A stretch of 64,000 nt of DNA from NIOZ-UU13 sp964653075 (GTDB taxonomy: Bacteria; Planctomycetota; Phycisphaerae; Sedimentisphaerales; Anaerobacaceae). The position numbers were made by a program, and so were the translations under genes. Positions 45,817 to 55,115 of the stretch are shown one piece after another; the first letter of the stretch is position 1, and the number at the start of each line of letters is the position of its first letter. The notes under the pieces are model-generated. The model was not told where the DNA came from, did not search any database, and saw nothing but the letters and a program-made list of their open reading frames with translations. Location of the stretch: NCBI GenBank assembly GCA_964653075.1, contig CAZZAX010000005.1, positions 39,736 to 103,735 on the forward strand, written 5' to 3'.

Positions 45817-46590
45817 TTATTCGTCCACTCTGAGGACCGCGATTAATATCTGTGACTGTTCGGAAATCGCGCTATCCTGTCGAAACCAATCACCTCCTGG
45901 CCCAGCTCCCCACCAATAAACAGACCACTTAGACCAGTTCTCAAATGTACCTCGTTGTGCTTGAAAACCTGGTCCCGAAGATAAAATACCACGCAGATAA
46001 TCCCCCACCGCCTTGGCCCGCTTGGCAGAAAGTATCCACTGCTCTTTTGCGCCTGTCTGGTCAGCGGCTAAACCAAGTACATAAATTTTAACCGGCCTGG
46101 AACCGTAATTCTGCTGCAATTGTGAACAATAGCCGCCTAAGAAATGCTTAGCCGACTCATCTAACCGTGCATCACCCCGTGCAAAGTGAATTTTAGTAAC
46201 TGTAAAATTGTTTTTCTTAGCGGCTATCTTTAACGGCATAACCTTCATAGACTGGCTTAATTCATTGAAAAGCAGACGAATCTTCTCCTCTTTTATGTTT
46301 ATGTTCCTGCCTTTATATGACTTATCAGGCTCGTCTATGAAATACTTGACTTTATAATAACCTAAATCGGGTTTTGGTTTATTACCCGTAAACATGCCAA
46401 GCCCAAGGCTTTGAATTGCATAGGAAAAGGAATCTCGTCCCTTGTGAAACAACTCATCATCCTGTACTGTTGCAAGGCTCAGCAGCATCACAAAGAACGT
46501 CAGCAACAGTGTTGTCATATCGGAAAACGTAACGATATAAGCCGGGACTTTGTGCCCTTCTTCTTTACTTGACTGACGCTGACGTTTCAA
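45817..46590 (-). CDS. Second MotB-like stator protein (OmpA-type)
   Basis: 257 aa. The N-terminal membrane segment carries the MotB proton-channel pattern YIVTFSDMTTLLLTFFVMLLS, with the Asp of FSD at the start, followed by a plug-like region. An OmpA/MotB peptidoglycan-binding domain (about 125-255) has the LDESAKHFLGGYCSQL and SAKRAKAVGDYL elements. It overlaps the upstream motB by ATGA, so the two are probably translated together. It ends the operon and is followed by the fliO promoter. MotB normally forms a homodimer in a MotA5B2 stator, so a second, different MotB may form a heterodimer or another unit (inference). Confidence 0.8.
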   Translation of the reverse strand: MKRQRQSSKEEGHKVPAYIVTFSDMTTLLLTFFVMLLSLATVQDDELFHKGRDSFSYAIQSLGLGMFTGNKPKPDLGYYKVKYFIDEPDKSYKGRNINIKEEKIRLLFNELSQSMKVMPLKIAAKKNNFTVTKIHFARGDARLDESAKHFLGGYCSQLQQNYGSRPVKIYVLGLAADQTGAKEQWILSAKRAKAVGDYLRGILSSGPGFQAQRGTFENWSKWSVYWWGAGPGGDWFRQDSAISEQSQILIAVLRVDE

Positions 46591-47285
46591 TCGTAAATAC
46601 TCCGTTCTAACAATACTATCTCAAGTGTACGTTCAGATTCCAAGCTTGCGGGAGAAGGCTCATTACTTCTAAGGCCCTCCTGAGCAATAGTACTCCCTGC
46701 TGAGACGCTGAACAACTTCTTATCGAGGTTCCTACTACTCGTAAGATACTCCAATACCGCCCAGGCCCGTGTCAAACCAAGCTGTTCAACCCCCCCTTTG
46801 CTTGCCGGATCAGTCTCACAAATAACTACTCGGCTGGGTACTTCTTCTAAGAATGACGCCATTGTAGTCATAACGCGACGACCTTCAGCCGAAATAAGCG
46901 CACCATTACCCCAAAAGATTTTTTCTGATGAGATTGAGAACACTTTCCGACCGCGGAAATCCCCAGGTGTATCTTCTCTTAAGTTGTTTTCCAATCCTCT
47001 AAGCAAAGTAGGTTTTTCACTTCCTTCAGCCAAATCCGGCGTCATTTCAATTTGCTCCGTAGGCAGAACCGCATCTCTATTGGGTTCGTCTTCCTGGCTG
47101 AAACCAGGCAGAGCATTCATGAAAATCACTCTCAATCTCCGAAAAACCTTGTCATCAAAAGATGAGAAACTTAAAAGAAGCACAAAGAATGTCAACAACA
47201 GCGTCATACAATCACTGAAAGTTACCATCCATTCCGGTGCGCCTGGAGTCTCATCTTCCTCTACTTGTTTGCCCGCACGTGTCAT
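46587..47285 (-). CDS. motB: MotB, stator protein
   Basis: 232 aa. The membrane segment WMVTFSDCMTLLLTFFVLLLS contains the channel Asp. The C-terminal OmpA-like domain (about 110-225) carries ISAEGRRVMTTMASFL and TRAWAVLEYL, and lacks some residues common in OmpA folds, so peptidoglycan binding may be weak. Its ATG overlaps the MotA stop (TAATG), the classical coupling of motA-motB. It is the first of two MotB-like genes. Which one is the main stator partner cannot be read from sequence, but the coupling with motA favours this one. Confidence 0.85.
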   Translation of the reverse strand: MTRAGKQVEEDETPGAPEWMVTFSDCMTLLLTFFVLLLSFSSFDDKVFRRLRVIFMNALPGFSQEDEPNRDAVLPTEQIEMTPDLAEGSEKPTLLRGLENNLREDTPGDFRGRKVFSISSEKIFWGNGALISAEGRRVMTTMASFLEEVPSRVVICETDPASKGGVEQLGLTRAWAVLEYLTSSRNLDKKLFSVSAGSTIAQEGLRSNEPSPASLESERTLEIVLLERSIYD

Positions 47286-48055
47286 TATACACTAGCCTTT
47301 ACTTCTTCCCGTCTGCTCTGTGACATAAATGCCTGTAGTTTTTCTCGAACAACAGTCGGATTATCACCTTCTGCAATAGAACAGATACCTTCCACAATCA
47401 TCTCTATTGTGGTCGTTTCCGCTTTTGAATAAATTCCTAATTTACCCGCCAGCGGGATAAAAATCAAATTGGCTGCCAATGCGCCATAAAAAGTAGTCAG
47501 CAAAGCTACCGCCATTCCTCCACCAATTGCATCAGGTGAATCAAGGCTCCTGAGCATTTGCACCAGACCGATAAGTGTGCCAATCATTCCAAAAGCTGGT
47601 GCGGCCGCTCCCATAAACTCCAAAATCTTCTTACCTGTTGAATGGCGGTCCTGAAGGTACTGAACCTCTATAGACATAAAGTCCCGAATTTGTTCGGAAT
47701 CCCGTCCATCCACAAGCATCTGCATACCCTTGATAAAAAACGAATTGTCTAAGTTCGGAATCTCCTGCTCCAATGCCAGCGCTCCGTCACGTCTGTTGAT
47801 AGCGGCGAAATTCACCATTTTTTGAATCAGCTCCGATTGTAGCGGTATCCTCGCAATAATTGTCTTCTTGATTACTGAAAATATTCCCAAAAACTGCGGC
47901 AATGAGAAATGTATGAGCGTAGCGCACAACATGCCTCCCAGAGTAATGGCCATTGAGGGAATATGGATAAACGACTGCCAGCCACCGCCGACAACAATAG
48001 CACCTATGACAACCATGAAACCAAGAAGTACCCCTATTATCGTTGCAACGTCCAT
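47285..48055 (-). CDS. motA: MotA, stator proton channel
   Basis: 256 aa from ATG 48055, which is preceded by AAGGGA inside the end of the upstream gene. An open frame extends 6 codons to a TTG, which is rejected. Four membrane segments are visible: about 1-22 (IIGVLLGFMVVIGAIVV), 30-50, 148-170 (FGMIGTLIGLVQMLRSL) and 180-205. The large cytoplasmic loop (about 65-140) has conserved charged residues, including RxxxxxLE-type RDGALALEQEIPNLD, and the motif PDAIGGGMAVALLTTFYG. MotA engages FliG to make torque. Confidence 0.95.
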   Translation of the reverse strand: MDVATIIGVLLGFMVVIGAIVVGGGWQSFIHIPSMAITLGGMLCATLIHFSLPQFLGIFSVIKKTIIARIPLQSELIQKMVNFAAINRRDGALALEQEIPNLDNSFFIKGMQMLVDGRDSEQIRDFMSIEVQYLQDRHSTGKKILEFMGAAAPAFGMIGTLIGLVQMLRSLDSPDAIGGGMAVALLTTFYGALAANLIFIPLAGKLGIYSKAETTTIEMIVEGICSIAEGDNPTVVREKLQAFMSQSRREEVKASV

Positions 48056-48059
48056 TAGA

Positions 48060-48782
48060 CTACTTCCCTTCAATTATCCGTTTTAATTTCTGAGTCAAAA
48101 ACGCTGCCAGTTTTGGCTCAGCAGTGGTTAACTCAGCCAGCAGTTTGGCTTTCGTCCTTTCTGTCATATAGTAGAGAATTTTAACTGCTTCATCAAAACC
48201 GCTGCTCTGACTATCAATCACGCCTGGCTGCGTTTGGCTCGTACACATGCTAACCAATATCTTGCTTGCACTGGATGATTCCATCTTGTCATAAGTAGCT
48301 GCTATCAATAAAAGGTTTTCCTTCTCCCTCTGGTCAATTTCAAGCCTGCTTTTGAGCAGTTTATCGCGTTCGCTTTTGATATCGGCAACGATTGTAGCAA
48401 GCTCGATTCGCAGATTATCGAGGTTTTGAATGTCCTGCTTTAACGTATCCTGGGTCCTCTGCAATCTCTGCTCCCGCAACGTAAGGTTCTGCAGCTTATT
48501 GTTATATTCCCGCACTTTTTCCCGAACTTCAAAGACAAGATTCCTGAGCTGCTTTTCCGTCATACTTTTTCTTTCACTGTCGGAAGCCGTAACTATGGTG
48601 TCTGTCATATCGACTACAGGGCGAGGCACCTCCTGAATAGTATCCACGCTCGCAACCGCAGGATGACCCGGTCCATCGGGAAGTCCTGACGGAACTGGTT
48701 TAGTAAGCCAACCCAGGACAAACGCTCCTGCAAAACTCACCAGTCCTGCGGAAGCTGTTATAATTATCAGTTTCTTACTCAC
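48060..48782 (-). CDS. Membrane-anchored coiled-coil protein, MotE-like
   Basis: 240 aa. A single N-terminal membrane segment (about 4-26), then a long Glu/Leu/Arg coiled coil (about 70-165), and a C-terminal helical region DEAVKILYYMTERTKAKLLAEL, resembling the MgtE-N/MotE fold found in flagellar operons of many phyla. MotE-type proteins are periplasmic chaperones or linkers of MotC/stator proteins. It lies directly upstream of motA (4 bp from its start), which supports a stator role. The name is a family-level inference. Confidence 0.6.
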   Translation of the reverse strand: MSKKLIIITASAGLVSFAGAFVLGWLTKPVPSGLPDGPGHPAVASVDTIQEVPRPVVDMTDTIVTASDSERKSMTEKQLRNLVFEVREKVREYNNKLQNLTLREQRLQRTQDTLKQDIQNLDNLRIELATIVADIKSERDKLLKSRLEIDQREKENLLLIAATYDKMESSSASKILVSMCTSQTQPGVIDSQSSGFDEAVKILYYMTERTKAKLLAELTTAEPKLAAFLTQKLKRIIEGK

Positions 48783-48793
48783 TGGTTTTTCTC

Positions 48794-49240
48794 CTAACTT
48801 TGCATTTTTCGAACAAATGAAACTGTAGCTCCCTCATCCAGTTGTTGTTGCTCAAGTTTCTCTTGTTCTCTTATAAACTGCATCTTCGCCTCGGTTCGCA
48901 ATTTTTCAAGGCCTTCTTTGAACCTTCTTAGTTTTAAAACTTCAGCAATTTTATCTCTTTGCTTTGACTCCAGCTCTTTGACCCTATTTTCCAGCTTCTT
49001 AATCTGCTCATCACTTGCCGACGAATATCTCAGAAAAAATTCCTGCCTGCCCAGTCGTTTTTTAGGATTTTCCACGGTTAAGCCATTAATTATCTCATCT
49101 AACATTTTCCGCCATACCAGTAGTTCGCTCTGTGTCTCTGCTAACTTTTCCGTCAGCTTAAGCAATTCTGCTCTGGCTTTTTGTTCTTCCTTTGTCCTTA
49201 CGTCAAGGACACGCTGTAACCGCCATACAAACCGTTTCAT
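48794..49240 (-). CDS. fliJ: FliJ, export ATPase coupling coiled coil
   Basis: 148 aa, almost a continuous coiled coil with Lys/Glu/Leu heptads. The N-terminus KRFVWRLQRVLDVRTKEEQKA is the FliJ family start (FxFxLQxVLDlRk...). FliJ fits in the centre of the FliI hexamer like a γ-subunit and helps link to the gate. It lies 52 bp after fliI, in the normal order fliH-fliI-fliJ. Confidence 0.88.
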   Translation of the reverse strand: MKRFVWRLQRVLDVRTKEEQKARAELLKLTEKLAETQSELLVWRKMLDEIINGLTVENPKKRLGRQEFFLRYSSASDEQIKKLENRVKELESKQRDKIAEVLKLRRFKEGLEKLRTEAKMQFIREQEKLEQQQLDEGATVSFVRKMQS

Positions 49241-49292
49241 CTAATTTTCAATTCTTCAGCTTTCAATATCTGACAAGTACCCGGAATGCAAT

Positions 49293-50657
49293 TTATCCGC
49301 TCCGGGTACCCAACAGTTCATTCCAGGACCTGGTAATTGCCGTCAAACGCTCGACAGTTTCTTTAAAATCGGTCCTCTCTCGAATAGCCTGAATAAGGAA
49401 GTTGTTTATCCTGTCAATCAAGGCTATAGCTCCATCAATACGTCGATTACTGCCGGACGAAAAAGCTCCGATATTTATTAAATCTTCGGCATCAATATAA
49501 ATAGCGTATATTTCTTTGAGCTTCTGCGCAGCAAGCCGGTGCTCTTTGCTGACCACCACAGGCATCAATCGACTGACACTCTGTAAAATATCCACAGCGG
49601 GATAATGCCCTCTCTCAGCCAATTTTCTCGACAGAACTATATGCCCGTCAAGCAGACTTCTGGCACTATCAGCCACGGGGTCGGCTAAATCATCGTTCTC
49701 AACCAAAACGGTCAAAATACCTGTGATACTGCCGGTTTCGGCACAGCCCAAACGTTCGATAAGTCTCGGCATTAGTGAAAAAACGCTCGGACAATAGCCC
49801 TTTGTCGCCGGCGGCTCACCCGCTGCAAGGCCTATTTCTCGCTGGGCCTGTGCGAAGCGAGTAAGGGAATCCATCATAAACAAAACATCTTTGCCCTTGT
49901 CTCTGAAATATTCGGCAATCGTAACAGCTATAAACGCCGCTTTTACACGCTGAATAGGAGGTGAATCAGAAGTAGCGACAACAACTACGCTGCGTGACAA
50001 ACCCTCGGCACCGAGGTCTCCTTCGAGAAATTCCCGAACTTCCCGGCCACGCTCACCTATAAGCGCTACAACATTCACATTTGCTTCGCTCGAATTGGCA
50101 ATATCACCAAGCAGAACACTCTTTCCTACTCCGCTGCCAGAGAAAATACCTATGCGCTGTCCCTTACCACAGGTTAACACGGCATCCAATGATCTTATAC
50201 CCAGCGCCAAAGGACTGGTTATTTTTTCGCGGCTCAAAGGTGGCGGACTGCTTGCATCCAATGCTTTCTTATCCGCCCCTGTTAACGCCCCTTTATTATC
50301 TATAGGCTCTCCCAGCCCGTTTACCACTCTGCCCAGGACAGATTCGCTTAAGGTGATATGCCTGACAGTAGTGCGGGCGGTTACTGTATCACCCGGCGAT
50401 ATACCATCTATATGCTCCAGCGGCAGCAGAATAAGATGGTCATTATGGAAACCTACTACTTCAGCCAGTACACGCCGACCACCACGAATCTGGATACCAC
50501 AAAGTTCTCCCAAGCCTATCCCCGGACCGGTAGATTCAACCGTCAAACCGGAGACCCGAACCACAAAACCCTGACAATCCAACAAGTTTACATCGCGAAG
50601 CGCCGAGTGAAACTTATCAAAATCAACTAAACTATTACTAACTTCACTCGTAGCCAT
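49293..50657 (-). CDS. fliI: FliI, flagellar export ATPase
   Basis: 454 aa, full length. Walker A is GSGVGKS at about residues 175-181 (GIFSGSGVGKSVLLGDI). The DxxxRFAxAQRE-like motif follows (FMMDSLTRFAQAQREI), with ALIGERGREVREFL and ATKGYCPSVFSLMPRL, all typical of the F1-β-like T3SS ATPases. It hydrolyses ATP to help unfold and release export substrates from FlgN/FliT-type chaperones. It starts 3 bp after fliH. The DNA between them (GAGCTATGG) is compatible with coupling. Confidence 0.96.
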   Translation of the reverse strand: MATSEVSNSLVDFDKFHSALRDVNLLDCQGFVVRVSGLTVESTGPGIGLGELCGIQIRGGRRVLAEVVGFHNDHLILLPLEHIDGISPGDTVTARTTVRHITLSESVLGRVVNGLGEPIDNKGALTGADKKALDASSPPPLSREKITSPLALGIRSLDAVLTCGKGQRIGIFSGSGVGKSVLLGDIANSSEANVNVVALIGERGREVREFLEGDLGAEGLSRSVVVVATSDSPPIQRVKAAFIAVTIAEYFRDKGKDVLFMMDSLTRFAQAQREIGLAAGEPPATKGYCPSVFSLMPRLIERLGCAETGSITGILTVLVENDDLADPVADSARSLLDGHIVLSRKLAERGHYPAVDILQSVSRLMPVVVSKEHRLAAQKLKEIYAIYIDAEDLINIGAFSSGSNRRIDGAIALIDRINNFLIQAIRERTDFKETVERLTAITRSWNELLGTRSG

Positions 50658-50660
50658 AGC

Positions 50661-51245
50661 TCATTCCGCCTTTTTAAGTGCTTTACTAATTCTGTCCAGA
50701 TGTTCGTTAATTAACGATTTTACTATACCTTTCGGGCTTTCAAGCAGGCACTCAGCCCGGCCTATATTCGAGTCGGAAACAAACTTAACATCAGTCAAGG
50801 TGCCATCCGGCTCTTCCTTCAATGCCTTTTGGCATTCCGCGAGGTCTTCAGGATTCAAATGAACTACGATATCTTGTCGCTTCGGAGCATTGTTAAGTGC
50901 TTCTTTAATAATAGATTCTATTTTATAATCCCCGTCTTCCACTTTTTGCATCAAAACCTTCCTTGAGATTTCCACCGAAAGTCTGGCAATTTCTTCTTTT
51001 TGCTCGGCAAATACTTTGTCATAAAACTGATTGAGCTTTGTTACTACACCGTTAATTGCCTGGCAAGCCTGAGAAAACTCATTTTTTGTAGCCCCTGAAT
51101 CCTGCGTCTGAATTTGCTCGGTCTTCTCTTGTGAATCATCCTGAGCGCAATCAGACAATTTATCGCCAACCGCATCGACAGAATCATCAAGAAATTTGGC
51201 TGAAGCAATAGGCTTTTCAAGATTAACTGTAAGTGTCTGTGTCAT
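50661..51245 (-). CDS. fliH: FliH, export ATPase regulator
   Basis: 194 aa. The N-terminal half is low-complexity with Asp/Gln/Ser; the C-terminal half (about 90-190) has the FliH/YscL fold: EIARLSVEISRKVLMQKVED, then IVVHLNPEDLAECQKALKEE, and IGRAECLLESPKGIVKSLI. FliH binds FliI and holds it near the export gate. The gene is 4 bp from fliG upstream. The length is normal. Confidence 0.88.
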   Translation of the reverse strand: MTQTLTVNLEKPIASAKFLDDSVDAVGDKLSDCAQDDSQEKTEQIQTQDSGATKNEFSQACQAINGVVTKLNQFYDKVFAEQKEEIARLSVEISRKVLMQKVEDGDYKIESIIKEALNNAPKRQDIVVHLNPEDLAECQKALKEEPDGTLTDVKFVSDSNIGRAECLLESPKGIVKSLINEHLDRISKALKKAE

Positions 51246-51249
51246 TCCA

Positions 51250-52242
51250 CTATCGCCCTTTCACCCTAAGTGTGCCCTGCTCATTTGCATCTCTCAGCGG
51301 GCCGACAACTTCTTCTCTGGCATCAAGAACTTCTTTTTCCAGGGGATCCTGCATCAACGAGATTTCTTCATCAAGCGAGGCCGCCGCCCGTTCAGATATA
51401 TTTGAGCGTATTTTCTCAATAACAGCCTCATCTGCACCATAAAGCGCCACCGCCAATCTGCCCGGCTCCACCGTTCGCAGTGCTTCCTGCATAGACCTGT
51501 CCGCTATAGTAGGAATATCTTCCCAGGTTATCATCAAACGCCTTACCATTGTGGAGGTTTCCTCATCATGCCTGCTAATCTCATCAAGCATCTGGTCTCT
51601 AATATCTTTTTCCAGACCACTCAGCACAACAGCCAGCTTTCGTAAAGTCTGCTCAGGTCTTTCAGAAAGAGTTTCTCCTTTGAGACCTTGCAGCCGCTCG
51701 CTGACCGTAAATGCCATTCGCTGCTTCACTCCGCTACCCACCATTTCCGGATTTATCATCCTGCATACAGCTTTAAGACGAGCTTCTTCACTCAAACGCG
51801 ACAGAACATCCTGACTTTTCTTTGGGTCCAGCTCCGACAATATTACAGCTATTGTCTGGGGGTGTTCACCTTCCAGAGAAAGAACTAACTCATCTGTGCT
51901 GGCCAAACGAATCTCACCAAACAGGTCTTTGTCTCCCGAAATCTTTCTAACCTCGGATTGAATTTGCTCAGCCGTGTCTTTGTCGAGAACAGTTACAAGT
52001 ATCTCGTTAAGAAAAGTTTTCATACTAAATTTGCGTGCTTGAATTTGTTGAAGTGAGCTACAGAACTCCCGGGCAATCTTTGTTTGTTCATCGGCACTAT
52101 TCTGTTTCGATGCCTCGAATCGCGCCAATTCCATAGCAATCTCTTGAATCTCTTCGACGTCAAGTCCTTTAAGAAGTTCAGTAGCTGTGGCAGCATCCAG
52201 ACTCATTAACAACATCGCAGCTTTTTGTTTGCCCGTCAACAT
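51250..52242 (-). CDS. fliG: FliG, rotor/switch protein (canonical copy)
   Basis: 330 aa, normal length. Middle-domain EHPQT motif is present (LSLEGEHPQTIAVILSEL). The C-terminal torque region has FEDIxxxD-like TWEDIPTIADRSMQEALR and the charged helix ADEAVIEKIRSNISERAAAS, keeping the Glu/Lys/Arg pattern that faces MotA. The protein is therefore likely the torque-generating FliG. The 122-bp gap upstream separates it from a second FliG-like gene; the gap holds a small hairpin at 52323-52340. Confidence 0.95.
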   Translation of the reverse strand: MLTGKQKAAMLLMSLDAATATELLKGLDVEEIQEIAMELARFEASKQNSADEQTKIAREFCSSLQQIQARKFSMKTFLNEILVTVLDKDTAEQIQSEVRKISGDKDLFGEIRLASTDELVLSLEGEHPQTIAVILSELDPKKSQDVLSRLSEEARLKAVCRMINPEMVGSGVKQRMAFTVSERLQGLKGETLSERPEQTLRKLAVVLSGLEKDIRDQMLDEISRHDEETSTMVRRLMITWEDIPTIADRSMQEALRTVEPGRLAVALYGADEAVIEKIRSNISERAAASLDEEISLMQDPLEKEVLDAREEVVGPLRDANEQGTLRVKGR

Positions 52243-52322
52243 AGCTTGTTTAAATCCCTCTTTGAGTTTTCTACACTAATATCTTCCTGATGATTACCAC
52301 TAAAAACTCGGTTTTATCTTTT

Positions 52323-52340
52323 CTATATTCGGAAATATAG
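52323..52340. other. Small hairpin between the two fliG genes
   Basis: CTATATT-CGGA-AATATAG is a perfect 7-bp AU-rich stem with a 4-base loop. It lies in the 122-bp gap between the fliG paralogues. It has no U-tract and is unlikely to stop transcription strongly; it might affect processing or relative expression (inference). Confidence 0.4.
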
Positions 52341-52364
52341 GTTTAGCTACCTTCAGAAATCACT

Positions 52365-53474
52365 TCACGCTTCGATAAATGTCAGTTCACTTTTTTCATT
52401 CATTTCGCGCAGGATCTCGACAATTTCTTCTCTGGCCTGCTCAACATCTTCCCACTCCGACGCCGAGACAAGTAACATTTGCTCGTTCAATACAGCAGCC
52501 ATCGGTTCAGTGATATTTGATTGAATTTTCTGAACGAGCTGATTGTCGGCTTTGACCAAAGCCAAAGCCAATTTCTTAATATCAATCCTTCTCAAGACTT
52601 TCTGCAGTGACCGGTTGGAAATTTGCAGGATATCCTCCCAAAATATCATCAAGTCAGCTACCATTTCTCCGGAATGCCTGTCTTTGCCGCGTATAACAGC
52701 AAGCAATCCGTCTCGAACCTCTTTGCCCAGGTTTCGCAAAGTAACGGCCAATTTTCTTATAGACGGCTTAAATTGTTTTGGTTCAGATCCGGGTGCGCCA
52801 CTGGCAGCAACAGCATCAAGACGCCTGCAAACAACTTCTGCTATTCGCCTCTTTGCCTGGGCATTCATAGACCCGCAATTGCCCATTCTGTTGACAATAC
52901 TAACTCGAATTCCCCAGTCCAAAAAGCTGAGCACTTCCGAATTTTTCTCTGCCGGTATTTCTGATAAAACTACCGCAGCAGTCTGAGGATGCTCATTCTC
53001 CAGAATTGCCGCTACTCTTTTAGAATCAGCCGAACATATAAATTTGAAAGGATCGTTTGTATTCAGCAGTTCCTGTATTCCGCTCTGGATCTGCTCTGTC
53101 TTCTCACCGCCGACGCTGCTGTTCAATACTTCTTTTAGGAAACCATTAATGCGAAAGTCCTGATTGGGCTGAAGTGAATTACAGAATTGCCGGGCAAGTT
53201 TCAAGCCCTGCCTTTTACCGCCGAAACCAGCGGCATCCAGATGAGCTAATTCCACTGCCAATTCCTGGACAGCCTCGGCGTCAACTCCCTTGAGCAGCTC
53301 AGCAGCGGTTGCTGAATCAAGACTCCTCAACAACATTGCAGCTTTTTGTTTACCCGTCAATCCCTTTTTCGTATCTCTTGATCGCTCGTCGGGAGTCTGC
53401 AACGGATGGATATCCGGCTTTTTTCTTCTCCGAAGAAATTTCCTGCTCGAAATTTTACATTCGTTATTCAGCAT
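52365..53474 (-). CDS. Divergent FliG paralogue
   Basis: 369 aa. It aligns with the neighbouring FliG from residue about 39 on: LTGKQKAAMLLRSLDSATAA (copy 1: LTGKQKAAMLLMSLDAATAT), and the EHPQT motif is kept. An N-terminal basic extension (RKFLRRRKKPDIHP) is new. The torque helix reads ADNQLVQKIQSNITEPMAA instead of ADEAVIEKIRSNISERAAA: an Arg becomes Pro and acidic/basic residues become Gln or Asn. It may be a rotor variant, a structural adaptor, or a degenerating duplicate. It sits between fliF and fliG in the same operon, so a role at the MS-ring/C-ring is likely. Confidence 0.8.
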   Translation of the reverse strand: MLNNECKISSRKFLRRRKKPDIHPLQTPDERSRDTKKGLTGKQKAAMLLRSLDSATAAELLKGVDAEAVQELAVELAHLDAAGFGGKRQGLKLARQFCNSLQPNQDFRINGFLKEVLNSSVGGEKTEQIQSGIQELLNTNDPFKFICSADSKRVAAILENEHPQTAAVVLSEIPAEKNSEVLSFLDWGIRVSIVNRMGNCGSMNAQAKRRIAEVVCRRLDAVAASGAPGSEPKQFKPSIRKLAVTLRNLGKEVRDGLLAVIRGKDRHSGEMVADLMIFWEDILQISNRSLQKVLRRIDIKKLALALVKADNQLVQKIQSNITEPMAAVLNEQMLLVSASEWEDVEQAREEIVEILREMNEKSELTFIEA

Positions 53475-53547
53475 TCGATATTAGTGCCTTGTATATCCTG
53501 CTGCTTATTGTTTTACTATACGCATAACAACCCACATCTTCCGTACT

Positions 53548-55053
53548 TTACCCCCCCCTTTCCTCAAGCCAGCTGGCAAACAATTGCTTAACGCGTTCAG
53601 GGTCTTGTTCCAAAGCACTGGCTATCTGTCTGCGTACAACTAACGGCTCTGCAGCTCCTTCTCCTTCTGGTAAAAGTCCGGCAGCCTCTTCAGCTTTCGG
53701 CAATTCACCTTCTTTTGGTACTGATACCACCTTTCTTTTTGCTCCGCGGAACATGCGAAGAACAAGCAATGCACAAATTGCCATAATGCCTAAGGAAGCC
53801 TGGCGGGCAATTGCTACATAACGGGGCCAACTGGACGGCTCTTCCGCAATCAGTGATTCAAGAGGACGATTGAACTTAACATCAACTACTTTGATCGCAG
53901 TTTCATCTTCAAGGCCAAGAGCATTTTGGATAATTGCTACTACATCAGTTTCCTGCATTATCTTTGCAGTGCTATTACCGGAGCCTGCATCATTAGCATC
54001 TGCTATCGACAAGTCAACAAATGCTGCGACCTTCAAAGATTTTATTTGGCCCGGATAAACTACTTCCTGCTTTACCGTCTTTCCGACCTCATAGTCGGTA
54101 TTAATTATTTCATCTTTCATTATACTGCCGGGAACAGCCGGCTCACCTGCGGCTGATGCTGTGGAAGCCCCGGTTTCAGAAGTATTTGTTATCTCTTCCT
54201 TAATAATAACTCCTTTAGGATCAAGCTTTTCCGTAACGGTACTAACGCTGTTCATATCAATAATGGCGCTGACCCTTACTGTTGCCCGGCCCGGACCTAA
54301 AACGGCGGTAAGCATGTCCTCTACCTTTTTCGACAAGTTTTCCTCTACCCTTTCCCTGTAATCCTGAACAGTACCAGCCCCACTGGCAATAGTCGAATCT
54401 GACTCATTTGAAAGAAGATTTCCCTGGCTGTCTATCACGGTAACATTTTCTGATGTAAGCCCTTCGACACTACCGGAGACCAAATGAGTAATAGCCGCAA
54501 TATTCAAACCGCTTAATTTATAACCCGGCCTTAGCCGAAGAACTACAGAAGCAGTGGTTCTACCGCCGTCAGAAGTAAAAAGCGTTTGTTCAGGGCTAAC
54601 TATATGGATACGCGAGTGAACAACTCCATCTATCATCTGGATGCTCTTTGCAAGTTCTTCCTGTAGGGCCCGCTTGAGGTTTACGCTTTGGACGAATGGG
54701 CTTATACCGATTTTTTCATTATCAAATATCTTGTACCCCCCCTGATCCCCTATCGGAAGACCCTCTTTTGCCATATCCAAACGAAGTTGATATACCTGCT
54801 CCCTCGGCACGTAGATGCTCGTCCCCCCGTTCCGCAACTCGTAAACAATGCCCTTTTCAGCGATTTTCTCTGTAATCTTAGCGGCCTCTTCGGGCGCAAT
54901 TTCCTGGTAAAGCATTCTCATGTCAGGCCTGCGGGCCCAGTAAGTAAGCAGAGCACAGGCAGCTAAAAATGTGAGAAGAAGCCCTATAAGCAAGGCCCGT
55001 TGAACGAGACCTATCTTTTGCCAAACCGCACTTATCTTTTGGAAAAAGTTCAT
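53548..55053 (-). CDS. fliF: FliF, MS-ring protein
   Basis: 501 aa. The N-terminal membrane segment (ALLIGLLLTFLAACALLTYW, about 20-40) is followed by the periplasmic ring-building motif domains: MLYQEIAPEEAAKITEKI, IGDQGGYKIFDNEKIGIS, FVQSVNLKRALQEELAKSI, and SRIHIVSPEQTLF. The second membrane segment is at about 420-445. The cytoplasmic tail ends RVKQLFASWLEERGG, the FliG-binding motif. FliF forms the MS-ring in the inner membrane. It is slightly shorter than the enterobacterial protein (about 560 aa). Confidence 0.95.
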   Translation of the reverse strand: MNFFQKISAVWQKIGLVQRALLIGLLLTFLAACALLTYWARRPDMRMLYQEIAPEEAAKITEKIAEKGIVYELRNGGTSIYVPREQVYQLRLDMAKEGLPIGDQGGYKIFDNEKIGISPFVQSVNLKRALQEELAKSIQMIDGVVHSRIHIVSPEQTLFTSDGGRTTASVVLRLRPGYKLSGLNIAAITHLVSGSVEGLTSENVTVIDSQGNLLSNESDSTIASGAGTVQDYRERVEENLSKKVEDMLTAVLGPGRATVRVSAIIDMNSVSTVTEKLDPKGVIIKEEITNTSETGASTASAAGEPAVPGSIMKDEIINTDYEVGKTVKQEVVYPGQIKSLKVAAFVDLSIADANDAGSGNSTAKIMQETDVVAIIQNALGLEDETAIKVVDVKFNRPLESLIAEEPSSWPRYVAIARQASLGIMAICALLVLRMFRGAKRKVVSVPKEGELPKAEEAAGLLPEGEGAAEPLVVRRQIASALEQDPERVKQLFASWLEERGG

Positions 55054-55115
55054 TAAGCCTCTTTATTAATCGTTTACCGAAGACTGGGAACAAGCCTGAA
55101 AAAATCAATAATCAA

